This document shows positions 8,425 through 17,557 of a DNA stretch of 64,000 nt, in pieces. The stretch is taken from the NCBI RefSeq assembly GCF_024733015.1, contig NZ_JANKJG010000009.1, forward strand, positions 103,148 through 167,147, in the 5' to 3' direction. The position numbers and the translations under genes were made by a program. The stretch comes from Pseudosulfitobacter koreensis (GTDB taxonomy: Bacteria > Pseudomonadota > Alphaproteobacteria > Rhodobacterales > Rhodobacteraceae). Under the pieces are notes generated by a model. That model made no database searches, was not told where the DNA came from, and saw nothing but the letters and a program-made list of their open reading frames with translations. Positions within the stretch are counted from its first letter, which is position 1; every line of letters begins with the position of its first letter.

Positions 8425-8435
8425 TTACTTTGTGT

Positions 8436-8460
8436 GGCGCGCTCCGTTACGGGGCGCGCC
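8436..8460 (+). terminator. GC hairpin after sdhB, probable transcription end
   Basis: GGCGCGCTCCG and CGGGGCGCGCC pair over 11 positions (one G-U) around a three-base loop, 11 bases after the sdhB stop. No T-run follows, so it may instead protect the mRNA end or work with Rho. Confidence 0.5.
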
Positions 8461-8481
8461 GCCAACCTTGAGGCAAGCAAC

Positions 8482-9327
8482 ATGCCCAACCCCCCAAAAG
8501 ATGCCGATGCCCGCCGCGCCATCGCGCCGGTGATCTGTTATCCGGTCGAAACCCTGCCGCAGCCCGATATGGCGCGCTATGCAGCGGCACGTGAGGGCAT
8601 GGTGAAAATGGACGAGGTCACCGTGCCACCCCGCGACGCGGCGACGTTTTCCGTGCCCGCAGGCCACATCTTTCGCATTTCGTCGGTCGAGGGCCCGCAG
8701 GTCGGCGATCTGAACCTTTGGAACGCCGACAATCTGTCCGAGCGGTTTTATTCCGGCAAGACCCGCGCGCTGCACGGGACGCATATCACGACGGGCGACC
8801 GCATGTGGTCCAGCATCCCCGCGCTGCGCCCGATGGCGACCGTGATCCACGACACGCTGGACTGGTACGGCATAGACAGCTTTGGAGGATCGGTCCATGA
8901 CGTGATCGGCACCCGCTGCGATCCCTATACGCACAACCTGCTGGCGGGAGGGCAGTACCACCATTGCTGTCATTCCAACCTGAGCCGTGCGCTGGCGGAC
9001 CATCTGGGCGTTTCTGTACAAAAAGCCGAAGATTATGTACATGATGTGCTGAACGTCTTCATGTGCACCGGGTTCACCCGAGATACGGGTCAGTATTTCA
9101 TGAAGGCAAGCCCTGTGCGCCCCGGCGATCACATCGACTTTTTCGCGGAAATCGACCTGTTGGGCGCACTCAGCGCCTGTCCGGGCGGCGATTGCTCTGT
9201 CGTGCATTCCAGCGATGTGGCCGAGTGCCATCCGCTGTTGATCGAGGTGTTCAAGCCCCGGCAGGACGCGCTGCAGGGCTGGCAGGCGCCCGCGCTGAAC
9301 GGCTATGACCGGACGCACGGGCGCTAG
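8482..9327 (+). CDS. DUF1989 (urea carboxylase-associated) family protein
   Basis: The 281-residue soluble protein belongs to DUF1989 (PF09347), proteins often encoded near urea carboxylase or aminomethyltransferase-like genes. Family features are the segment VEGPQVGDLNLWNADNLSER, the histidine-rich ALHGTHITTGDRMWSS, and cysteine/histidine motifs SVHDVIGTRCDPYT and HHCCHSNL, which look like a metal site. The ATG at 8482 follows GAGGCAAG; the upstream in-frame region overlaps the sdhB hairpin and is not used. No urea carboxylase is nearby. The gene converges with deoD, only 15 bases apart. The exact reaction is unknown. Confidence 0.8.
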   Translation: MPNPPKDADARRAIAPVICYPVETLPQPDMARYAAAREGMVKMDEVTVPPRDAATFSVPAGHIFRISSVEGPQVGDLNLWNADNLSERFYSGKTRALHGTHITTGDRMWSSIPALRPMATVIHDTLDWYGIDSFGGSVHDVIGTRCDPYTHNLLAGGQYHHCCHSNLSRALADHLGVSVQKAEDYVHDVLNVFMCTGFTRDTGQYFMKASPVRPGDHIDFFAEIDLLGALSACPGGDCSVVHSSDVAECHPLLIEVFKPRQDALQGWQAPALNGYDRTHGR

Positions 9328-9342
9328 ACAGCGGCAGGTTGG

Positions 9343-10047
9343 TCAGGCGAATGCGGCCTCCAGCGCGATTTCCACCATGTCGCCAAAGCTTTTCTCGCGG
9401 TCTTCTGCGGGCAGCGCCTCGCCGGTCTGCAAATGGTCGCTGACCGTCAGAACCGCCAGCGCGCGGCGCTTGTGACGCGCGGCCAGCGTATAGAGTTCCG
9501 CCGCCTCCATCTCGACGCCCAGAATGCCGTGGCGCACCATCTGTTCGTCCAGATCGGGCCGTTCGGCATAGAACACATCCGACGAATAGATCCCGCCAAC
9601 GTGGGTCTTGGTCCCGCGCGCCTCGGCTGCGCGGACAGCTGCCGCCAGCAGGCCATAGTCGGCGCAGGGGGCGTAGTTCATTTCGCGGAAGATACCCGAA
9701 GAAGGCGAGGTGATGGTGCTGGCGGTCATTGCCACGATCACGTCGCGGATGCCCACATGGGGTTGCATCCCGCCACAAGAGCCGATGCGGATCAGCGTTT
9801 GCGCGTCATAGTCGCGGATCAGCTCGTTGGCATAGATCGACAGTGACGGCATACCCATGCCGGACCCTTGGATTGTGACGCGGTTGCCTTTCCATGTCCC
9901 GGTAAAGCCCAGCATCCCGCGCACCTCGTTGACCAGTTCCGCCCCCTCCAGAAAAGTCTCTGCCGCCCATCTGGCGCGATAGGGGTCGCCGGGCATCAGC
10001 ACGGTTTGCGCGATCTGGTCGGGTTTGGCTCCGATGTGGACGGTCAT
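9343..10047 (-). CDS. deoD: Purine nucleoside phosphorylase, DeoD type
   Basis: DeoD splits purine (deoxy)ribonucleosides with phosphate to give the free base and (deoxy)ribose-1-phosphate. The 234-residue length is that of the hexameric bacterial form. The signature motifs are present: [12 protein letters not shown] with the phosphate loop, [23 protein letters not shown], and [13 protein letters not shown] with the nucleoside-binding Met-Glu pair. The catalytic Asp is seen in [23 protein letters not shown] precedes the ATG. A BmpA-type nucleoside importer at 20868-25676 could supply its substrate, though the loci are 10 kb apart. Confidence 0.93.
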   Translation of the reverse strand: MTVHIGAKPDQIAQTVLMPGDPYRARWAAETFLEGAELVNEVRGMLGFTGTWKGNRVTIQGSGMGMPSLSIYANELIRDYDAQTLIRIGSCGGMQPHVGIRDVIVAMTASTITSPSSGIFREMNYAPCADYGLLAAAVRAAEARGTKTHVGGIYSSDVFYAERPDLDEQMVRHGILGVEMEAAELYTLAARHKRRALAVLTVSDHLQTGEALPAEDREKSFGDMVEIALEAAFA

Positions 10048-10293
10048 TTCAGTCTCCTGATAGTATCTGGGTCAGATTGCCTTCATGAAGACCGGGCGGC
10101 AAGAGGACAAGTCAGGAGTGCGTGTTGATGCACGCGGCTGACGTCAGGTTCCGACTACGGGCTCCCCCGCCAAGGGGGGGACCGTGAGAGTAAGTCAAGA
10201 CGGTGCATCGCACTGCACTGTCGTAAATACAAATACATGCGAAACGATAAAAAACGATGCTTTTACCGTCTGACCTGTCGCATTGCGTCCGGA
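10048..10293. other. Structured spacer between deoD and the H-NS-like gene
   Basis: These 246 bases hold no gene. They contain several short inverted repeats: CTTCATGAAG (10081-10090), GCGTG..CACGC (about 10119-10134), a CCCCC/GGGGG hairpin (10163-10180) and GTGCA..TGCAC (about 10204-10219). A TTGACT box for leftward transcription lies near 10196. The region could be a deoD leader or a small RNA. I could not match it to a known riboswitch. Confidence 0.3.
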
Positions 10294-10620
10294 TCAGATT
10301 TCCAGATCGTCAGGCGATTTACCCGCGGAGATTGCCTCGACATACCATTTTGGCTGACGGCCTTTGCCGGTCCAGGTCTGGCTTGGGTTTTCTGGGTTTG
10401 CAAATTTCGGCTCGGAGGGGCGTTTTGCCTTTCCCGAAGCTTTTGCACCGGCACCGCCGGACAATTCGTCCAGAGAGAAACCATACTCGGCCGCTGCTTT
10501 TTCGGCCGCTTTGCGTGCTTCGCGGCGATCTCGCGTCTGTGCGTTCTTGATCGCGGCTTTCACATCGGCAAGAAGCTTTTCCAGCTCTTTGTGCGACATG
10601 GTGTTAAGATCAATATTCAT
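10294..10620 (-). CDS. H-NS-family histone-like protein (HvrA-like)
   Basis: The 108-residue protein has the H-NS layout. An N-terminal oligomerisation helix (residues about 1-45, MSHKELEKLLADVKAAIKNA, rich in Lys and Ala) is followed by a flexible linker (GGAGAKASGKAKRP) and a C-terminal DNA-binding loop with TWTGKGRQPKWYVEAI, the TWTGxGRxPxW signature. HvrA of Rhodobacter capsulatus, the namesake in this group, acts on photosynthesis and nitrogen-fixation genes; here the targets are unknown. It likely binds curved AT-rich DNA and silences it. It lies downstream of the ecm terminator with its own AT-rich promoter region (10621-10700). Confidence 0.88.
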   Translation of the reverse strand: MNIDLNTMSHKELEKLLADVKAAIKNAQTRDRREARKAAEKAAAEYGFSLDELSGGAGAKASGKAKRPSEPKFANPENPSQTWTGKGRQPKWYVEAISAGKSPDDLEI

Positions 10621-10702
10621 TTAGGTGCCTTTCATAAGGATAGGTGATTTGCATTACCTACCTAATACAGATTAGCAAGATGTAGTTTTGTTTCAAGACA
10701 TA

Positions 10703-10739
10703 GAAAAACGCCCGGTATTTCATGAAATACCCGGTTTTT
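10703..10739 (-). terminator. Terminator of ecm (works in both directions)
   Basis: GGTATTTCATGAAATACC is a perfect 18-base palindrome within a longer CCCGG..CCGGG context. On the minus strand it is followed by CGTTTTT; on the plus strand by GGTTTTT. It lies 25 bases after the ecm stop. Confidence 0.8.
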
Positions 10740-10763
10740 CTCGTGATAATAGAAACAGGCAGC

Positions 10764-12725
10764 CTATTCGGCTGCAACCGCCTTGGGATCGACAAGGGCT
10801 ACGATGTCTTTCATGATCGTATTCAGCTCGAAATCTTTGGGGGTATAAACCCGTGCGACGCCAAAACCCTTAAGCCGCTTTGCATCTTCTTCTGGAATAA
10901 TGCCGCCGACGATCACCGGCACATGGCCCAGACCGGCCTCTCGCATCCGGTCCATCAGATCCTCGACCAGCGGCACGTGGCTGCCCGACAGGATCGACAG
11001 GCCGACCACATGGGCGTCTTGCTCAAGTGCGGCTGTCACTATTTCCTCGGGGGTCAGGCGGATGCCGTCATAGGTGATGTCCATGCCGCAATCGCGGGCG
11101 CGCACGGCGATCTGTTCCGCACCGTTGGAATGACCGTCAAGCCCCGGTTTGCCCACCAGAAACTTCAGGCGGCGGCCCAGCTTGTCGCTGACGGCATCGA
11201 CAGCACTGCGCAGATCCTCCAGCCCTTCGGTCTTGTTCGACACGGATGCGGACACGCCCGTGGGTCCGCGATATTCGCCGTAGACGCTGCGCATCTGCGC
11301 CGCCCATTCGCCTGTGGTCACGCCCGCGCGGGCTGCCGTGATTGATGCGGGCATGATGTTCTCACCCGCGGCGGCAGCGGCACGCAGGTCGGCCAGTGCC
11401 GCGTCTACGGCGGCCTGGTCGCGTGTGGCGCGCCAGTCTTCCAGGCGGTTGATCTGGTCGGCTTCGGTCGCCGGGTCCACGGTCATGATGCCGCCATCTT
11501 CGGTCATCAGCGGAGAAGGTTCGGTGTTGGTGTATTTGTTCACGCCAACCACGATGGTTTCGCCCGCTTCGATCCGGCTCAGGCGGTCGGAATTGGATTG
11601 TACCAATTGCGCCTTCATATAGTCGATCGCGTCAATCGCACCGCCCATACCGTCGAGATTGTCCAGCTCGGCGCGTGCTCCTGCTTTTAATTCCTCGACC
11701 TTGGCGTCGACCGCCGGGTTGCCGTCGAACAGATCGTCGAATTCCAGAAGATCGGATTCAAAGGCCAGGATTTGTTGCATGCGCATCGACCATTGCTGAT
11801 CCCAAGGGCGCGGCAGGCCCAGTGCCTCGTTCCAGGCAGGCAATTGCACCGCACGCGCACGTGCCTTTTTGGAAAGGGTGACCGCCAGCATTTCGATCAG
11901 AATACGGTAGACGTTGTTTTCGGGTTGCTGTTCGGTCAACCCAAGCGAATTGACCTGAACACCATAACGGAAACGTCGGTATTTGGCATCTTCTACCCCA
12001 TAGCGGGTCGCACATATTTCGTCCCACAGATCAACAAAGGCACGCATTTTGCACATTTCGGTCACAAATCGAATACCGGCGTTTACGAAAAACGAAATGC
12101 GCCCAACCAATACGGGAAAATCTTCTGCAGGAACGCGGGGTTTCAACGCATCCAGAACGGCCGTGGCGGTTGCCAAGGCAAACGCCAATTCCTGTTCCGG
12201 CGTCGCCCCTGCCTCTTGCAGGTGATAGGAACACACGTTCATCGGGTTCCATTTCGGCACATTCTTATAGCAATACTCGGCCACGTCCGCGATCATCTTC
12301 AGCGACGGGGCAGGGGGGCAAATATAGGTGCCCCGGCTGAGGTATTCCTTTATCAGGTCGTTCTGCACCGTGCCTTGCAGGCCGGCCACATCCGCGCCCT
12401 GCTCTTCGGCCACCGCGATATATAGCGCCAACAGCCAAGGAGCCGTCGCGTTGATCGTCATCGAGGTGTTCATCTGCTCAAGCGGAATATCGTCGAACAA
12501 TGTGCGCATGTCGCCCAGGTGTGCCACGGGCACGCCGACCTTGCCGACTTCGCCGCGCGCCAGGATGTGATCGCTGTCATATCCGGTCTGCGTGGGCAGA
12601 TCGAAGGCGACGGACAGGCCGGTCTGGCCCTTTTCCAGATTGGAACGGTACAGTGCGTTCGACGCCTTGGCGGTCGAATGGCCGGCGTAGGTGCGGATAA
12701 GCCAGGGGCGATCTTTTTGTGTCAT
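10764..12725 (-). CDS. ecm: Ethylmalonyl-CoA mutase, coenzyme B12-dependent
   Basis: Ecm (MeaA-like) converts (2R)-ethylmalonyl-CoA to (2S)-methylsuccinyl-CoA, a defining step of the EMC pathway. The 653-residue length fits Ecm, shorter than methylmalonyl-CoA mutase (about 715). The N-terminal TIM barrel shows YAGHSTAKASNALYRSN, GLSVAFDLPTQTGYDSDH and SMTINATAPW. The C-terminal B12 domain has DGHSNGAEQI with the cobalt-ligating His at about residue 532, then SGSHVPL and VGGIIP. It is transcribed leftward, with the shared EMC motif 34 bases upstream, and ends in a strong terminator. The stretch 11940-12120 (about residues 202-262) is only about 45-48% GC, clearly below the rest of the gene. 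Confidence 0.93.
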   Translation of the reverse strand: MTQKDRPWLIRTYAGHSTAKASNALYRSNLEKGQTGLSVAFDLPTQTGYDSDHILARGEVGKVGVPVAHLGDMRTLFDDIPLEQMNTSMTINATAPWLLALYIAVAEEQGADVAGLQGTVQNDLIKEYLSRGTYICPPAPSLKMIADVAEYCYKNVPKWNPMNVCSYHLQEAGATPEQELAFALATATAVLDALKPRVPAEDFPVLVGRISFFVNAGIRFVTEMCKMRAFVDLWDEICATRYGVEDAKYRRFRYGVQVNSLGLTEQQPENNVYRILIEMLAVTLSKKARARAVQLPAWNEALGLPRPWDQQWSMRMQQILAFESDLLEFDDLFDGNPAVDAKVEELKAGARAELDNLDGMGGAIDAIDYMKAQLVQSNSDRLSRIEAGETIVVGVNKYTNTEPSPLMTEDGGIMTVDPATEADQINRLEDWRATRDQAAVDAALADLRAAAAAGENIMPASITAARAGVTTGEWAAQMRSVYGEYRGPTGVSASVSNKTEGLEDLRSAVDAVSDKLGRRLKFLVGKPGLDGHSNGAEQIAVRARDCGMDITYDGIRLTPEEIVTAALEQDAHVVGLSILSGSHVPLVEDLMDRMREAGLGHVPVIVGGIIPEEDAKRLKGFGVARVYTPKDFELNTIMKDIVALVDPKAVAAE

Positions 12726-12759
12726 CGAGGGGCCTCGTTCGTCTGGGTGTGAATTGCGT

Positions 12760-12776
12760 GGGCAATATTATTGCGT
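12760..12776 (-). promoter_or_regulatory. Shared EMC-pathway motif upstream of ecm
   Basis: In ecm orientation the sequence is ACGCAATAATATTGCCC, 34 bases before the ATG. It contains a perfect inverted repeat, GCAATA-A-TATTGC. TTGCAA (12776-12781) directly precedes it in ecm orientation and is also present at the ccr site. Its relation to mcl2 and ccr is described under findings. It also lies between ecm and the divergent acyltransferase gene and could serve both. Confidence 0.5.
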
Positions 12777-12906
12777 TGCAACCTAGCTATATGAAACTTT
12801 CGGGTAGTGTCAATTCGCTGCGTTGCGGCATGGCCCTGCTGCGCGATCTTCGCGCGCGGACAGTTGGCAGTTGTCCTATGGCCCCTTCGCCTGCAAGGGT
12901 GACCCT

Positions 12907-14271
12907 ATGACGCAAACCATCGAACTTCCGCTCTGGCTCTTTATCGTGATCGTGTTGTTTGCGACGGTCACGGCGCTCAGCCATTTTCTGTTGCCGTCGG
13001 TGCGCTGGTTTTTCCGGCGGCGTTTGGAGAGGGCCGTGGAACGGCTGAACACCCGGCTGACCCGGCCCATCGAGCCGTTCAAGCTGGCGCACAGGCACGA
13101 CATGATCCAGCGTCTTGTCTATGATCCCAAGGTGACGCAGGCCATCGTCGAACATGCCCGCAAGGAAGGCGTGCCCGAGAACGTCGCGTTCGAGCAGGCC
13201 AAGCGCTATGCCCGCGAGATCGTGCCGAGTTTTTCGGCCATCGCCTATTTCGGCTTTGGCATTCGGGTGGCGCGGTTCCTGGCCAATACCCTCTATGATG
13301 TGCGCACCGGTCTGCTGAACGAAACCGCGCTGAAGAACGTGTCGCCGGATGCGACCGTGATCTTTGTGATGAACCACCGCTCAAACATGGACTACGTGCT
13401 GGTCACCTATCTGGCCGCGCGCGCGTCGGCGCTGTCCTATGCGGTGGGCGAATGGGCGCGGGTCTGGCCCTTGAGCGTGCTGATCAAGTCGATGGGTGCC
13501 TACTTCATCCGGCGCAAGTCGCGCGGTGCGCTCTATCGCGGGGTGCTGCAACGTTACGTGCAGATGGCGACGGTGGGTGGGGCGACGCAGGCGATTTTTC
13601 CCGAAGGCGGGCTGTCCCTGTCGGGCAAGGTGATGCCGCCAAAGCTGGGTCTTTTGTCCTATGTGGTCGAGGCATGGGAGGAATCGGACCGCGAGGTGGT
13701 GTTCGTGCCTGTCGCGATCAACTACGACCGGGTGCTGGAAGACCGCATTCTGATCTCGGCCAACAACGAGGGCAGCCGCCGGTTCCGCGCGCGGATTTCG
13801 GTGGTTCTGTTCTATATCTTCCGCAAGGGTTGGCTGCGCCTGTTCGGCAAGCAGGTGCGCTTCGGCGAGGCGGCGGTGGTCTTTGGCCAGCCTGTCGCCC
13901 TGTCAAGCTATGCGCCCAAGCCCGACATTCAGGCGCTGGCGGCCGATCTGATGCGCCGGATCGAAAACGAGATGCCGCTGTCGTTCGTGCCGGTGCTGTC
14001 GCGGGTGATGCTGAACGCGGCAGAGCCGATGGACGCCGACGCGTTGCAGGCTGCGATGCAGACGGAAATCCACGCCGCCAAGACCAATGTTCTGGCGTCC
14101 AGAAGTTCGATCAGCGCGATCAGCCTGAAAGCCCGCGACCACATCCTGCGGCGCGGGCTGATCGTTGAAAAAGATGGTCTTTACGCGATGAACCCCGAAG
14201 AGCGGGACGTCCTGGTGTATTATGCCAACTCAATCGCGCATTTCTATGAAAATGCTGCACCTGCGCCCTGA
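12907..14271 (+). CDS. PlsC/PlsB-like membrane acyltransferase
   Basis: The 454-residue protein has an N-terminal membrane helix (residues about 6-26) and an acyltransferase core with the catalytic HX4D box in NHRSNMDYV (about residue 159). The second motif FPEGGLSLSGK is the glycerolipid-acyltransferase glycine motif. It therefore likely transfers an acyl chain from acyl-CoA or acyl-ACP to a glycerol-phosphate. The greater length than PlsC (about 240) and the C-terminal extension ending in a helix-rich 130 residues suggest a PlsB-type glycerol-3-phosphate acyltransferase. The ATG at 12907 is preferred because the longer reading from 12823 lacks a ribosome site. It lies between divergent ecm and co-directional ccr. 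Confidence 0.8.
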   Translation: MTQTIELPLWLFIVIVLFATVTALSHFLLPSVRWFFRRRLERAVERLNTRLTRPIEPFKLAHRHDMIQRLVYDPKVTQAIVEHARKEGVPENVAFEQAKRYAREIVPSFSAIAYFGFGIRVARFLANTLYDVRTGLLNETALKNVSPDATVIFVMNHRSNMDYVLVTYLAARASALSYAVGEWARVWPLSVLIKSMGAYFIRRKSRGALYRGVLQRYVQMATVGGATQAIFPEGGLSLSGKVMPPKLGLLSYVVEAWEESDREVVFVPVAINYDRVLEDRILISANNEGSRRFRARISVVLFYIFRKGWLRLFGKQVRFGEAAVVFGQPVALSSYAPKPDIQALAADLMRRIENEMPLSFVPVLSRVMLNAAEPMDADALQAAMQTEIHAAKTNVLASRSSISAISLKARDHILRRGLIVEKDGLYAMNPEERDVLVYYANSIAHFYENAAPAP

Positions 14272-14320
14272 ATTTCTGCGCGCGCAAAGTCATAAAATTA
14301 CAAAAACGGACCAAATGTGG

Positions 14321-14334
14321 TTGCAATATTACCC
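14321..14334 (+). promoter_or_regulatory. Shared EMC-pathway motif upstream of ccr
   Basis: TTGCAATATTACCC lies 73 bases before the ccr ATG. Its last 11 bases are identical to the end of the mcl2 element, and its TTGCAA start is shared with the ecm region. The surrounding AT-rich stretch 14285-14350 probably holds the ccr promoter. Confidence 0.5.
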
Positions 14335-14407
14335 GTGCGGAAATATCTCACGCTAAACGGTCGCGATTCTGCACTGCGGCGTTTCATCTATGGTTAAGGA
14401 GGCTGGA

Positions 14408-15688
<1,281 letters not shown>

Positions 15689-15715
15689 TCTGGACGACCG
15701 ACCACGGCTGAAATC

Positions 15716-15752
15716 ACGCCCGCGAATCACCGGTTGGTTCGCGGGCGTTTTG
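15716..15752 (+). terminator. Rho-independent terminator of ccr
   Basis: ACGCCCGCGAA (15716-15726) pairs perfectly with TTCGCGGGCGT (15738-15748) over 11 bases and is followed by TTTT-G. It lies 28 bases after the ccr stop. Confidence 0.9.
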
Positions 15753-15900
15753 CGTTCCGGGCCATGTCTTTTGCACTCAACAGCTTGGCAGCGGCCCTCT
15801 CGCGGTTTCTGGGGAGTAACAATCAGTGAATATCTTAAGAGATTTGGCGCATGCTATAGTTGTATTAACCTGCCGTTAACCAGATGAGGGTGACCTTAAG

Positions 15901-16104
15901 ATGAAGAGTGATTGGATTTTGGACGTTCTGAAGGATCTTCGGACCTTTGCGATTGAAAACGGTTTGCCTGTCCTGGCCGAACAGCTGGACGATACCGCGA
16001 TCATCGCAATGGTCGAGATTGCCGGAAGAACAGAGCTGACGGGCGGGCAACATGACGCTGGACGCGCAGATAGTAGCGTTGCTGGAGAGGTTGGAGCAAT
16101 CTGA
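15901..16104 (+). CDS. Small protein overlapping the luxR start
   Basis: This 67-residue product reads MKSDWILDVLKDLRTFAIEN followed by GLPVLAEQLDDTAIIAMVEIA, two amphipathic helices that resemble a small regulatory or dimerising protein. The C-terminal 20 residues are low in structure and overlap luxR by 53 bases in another frame. GAGGGTGA precedes the ATG. I recall short ORFs of this kind directly before luxR-type genes in Rhodobacterales, which supports its reality. Translation through the overlap would couple it to luxR. The function is unknown; a modulator of the LuxR protein is only a guess. Confidence 0.65.
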   Translation: MKSDWILDVLKDLRTFAIENGLPVLAEQLDDTAIIAMVEIAGRTELTGGQHDAGRADSSVAGEVGAI

Positions 16105-16771
16105 CACGCTGGAAGTTCTCCAGAATGTCATAGAAGCGTTCTGCGAGGTTTTCGCGGTCGAGCACATGATCTATCACTGGGTCGACAGCGCGGGTGACCA
16201 ATATGGCTGCGGGACCTACGCGCCCGCGTGGCGGCAACGCTATATCGAACAGAATTACCTGCGCGTCGATCCGGTCGTCATCGGCTGCTACCAGCGCTTT
16301 CACCCCGTCGAGTGGAAGCGTCTGGACTGGTCCAGCAAGGGCGCGCGCGCCTTTCAGGCCGAGGCGATTGCATATGGCGTCGGCAACCAGGGGTTCACCG
16401 TGCCGATCCGGGGGCCGAACGGCCAGTTCGCGCTGTTCACCGTGTCGCATACCTGTGACGACGACGCTTGGGCCACGTTCACCGAAACGCACCGCCGCGC
16501 GCTGATCCTGATCGCCCATGCGTTCAACCAAAAGGCGCTGGAGTTCGAGCCGGGCCGCAGGCCGGAACAGGCGCGGGGCCTGTCGCCGCGCGAGGTCGAC
16601 TCGATGACGCTGCTGGCGATGGGCTACAGCCGCGCGCAGGTGGCCGAAACCCTTTCGATTTCCGAGCATACGCTGAGGGTCTACATCGAAAGCGCGCGGT
16701 TCAAGCTGGGGGCGATGAACACCACCCACGCCGTTGCCCGCGCGATGAGCAGGGGCCTGATCGTCGTCTAG
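16052..16771 (+). CDS. LuxR-family quorum-sensing transcription regulator
   Basis: The 239-residue protein combines an N-terminal autoinducer-binding domain (about residues 15-160) and a C-terminal LuxR-type helix-turn-helix (about 172-235). Acyl-homoserine-lactone contact residues are seen at W60, Y64, D73 and W88 in YAPAWRQRYIEQNYLRVDP and its follow-up. The DNA-binding half shows LSPREVDSMTLLAMGYSRAQ and AETLSISEHTLRVYIESAR. It is followed after about 100 bases by its cognate synthase gene, and the pair is probably autoregulatory. Start choice: ATG at 16052, inside the preceding small ORF, at the conserved domain distance. Confidence 0.92.
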   Translation: MTLDAQIVALLERLEQSDTLEVLQNVIEAFCEVFAVEHMIYHWVDSAGDQYGCGTYAPAWRQRYIEQNYLRVDPVVIGCYQRFHPVEWKRLDWSSKGARAFQAEAIAYGVGNQGFTVPIRGPNGQFALFTVSHTCDDDAWATFTETHRRALILIAHAFNQKALEFEPGRRPEQARGLSPREVDSMTLLAMGYSRAQVAETLSISEHTLRVYIESARFKLGAMNTTHAVARAMSRGLIVV

Positions 16772-16868
16772 CGTTGCGTGATTTCGCAGCATACCGCACG
16801 CAAGCTTTGAGCGGCGTTAACACGGCCTCAGCTACCCCATTGTCCATTCAGTCAAGGGGGCTTTGCTT

Positions 16869-17507
16869 ATGCTGCGCTATATCTATGGTCACGAACTTCA
16901 TGCCTTTCCCAAGTTGCGGGAGGACATGTTTCGGGACCGCGCCGACCAGTTCAAAAGCCGGCTGGGCTGGGCGGTCAACGTCGACGAAACTGGCGCCGAG
17001 CGTGACGACTATGATGATCAGAACCCGCTTTACGTGATCTGGGAGGAACCTGACGGCAGCCACGGCGGATCAATGCGGTTTCTGCCGACCACCGGGCCGG
17101 TGATGGTCAACGACCACTTTGCCCATCTGACGGGCGGTGCGCGCATCGCGAGCCCGCGCATCTGGGAATGCACACGTTTTTGTCTGACGCGCGGGGCGGG
17201 TGCGCATGTGGCCGCTGCCCTGATGCTGGGCGGCGGCGAGATCATGCAGAACCTTGACGTCGACCATTTTGTCGGCGTGTTCGACGCGCGCATGGTCCGC
17301 ATCTACCGCATGATCGGATCGTCGCCCGAGGTGCTGGGCAGCCAGGGCGCAGGCCGCGACCGGATCAGCGTAGGCCTGTGGCAGTTCGACCCCGCGGCCA
17401 AGGCGGCGGTGGCGCAGCGCGCAGGCGTCTCGGCCCAACTGTCGCGTCAATGGTTCGACCTTTCGTTTGGCGCAAATCACGAAGAAAACCTGGCCCGCAC
17501 CGGCTAA
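16869..17507 (+). CDS. Acyl-homoserine-lactone synthase, LuxI family
   Basis: LuxI enzymes make acyl-homoserine lactones from S-adenosylmethionine and acyl-ACP. The 212-residue protein has the invariant residues R24, F28 and W34 (REDMFRDRADQFKSRLGW), D47/D50, R70 (GSMRFLPTTGP), E100 and R103 (RIWECTRFCL). The ATG at 16869 sits eight bases after AAGGGGG; the TTG at 16863 is too close to it. The acyl length made cannot be read from sequence. It completes the quorum-sensing pair with the LuxR gene upstream. Confidence 0.93.
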   Translation: MLRYIYGHELHAFPKLREDMFRDRADQFKSRLGWAVNVDETGAERDDYDDQNPLYVIWEEPDGSHGGSMRFLPTTGPVMVNDHFAHLTGGARIASPRIWECTRFCLTRGAGAHVAAALMLGGGEIMQNLDVDHFVGVFDARMVRIYRMIGSSPEVLGSQGAGRDRISVGLWQFDPAAKAAVAQRAGVSAQLSRQWFDLSFGANHEENLARTG

Positions 17508-17557
17508 TCGGCGCCTTCCCTCTGGCCCCCGTCGTAGCCCGGCTTTAGGGTCGCGCC

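Noticed and set aside
10048..10293. Known riboswitch (TPP-like GAACCTGA on the minus strand)
   Set aside because: The second TPP element (CUGAGA) and the required stems are absent, and deoD is not a thiamin gene.
15868..15885. Possible lux box ACCTG-N8-CAGAT before the luxR small ORF
   Set aside because: Only the outer five bases are near-symmetrical, the inner part is not, and it lies next to the ribosome site.
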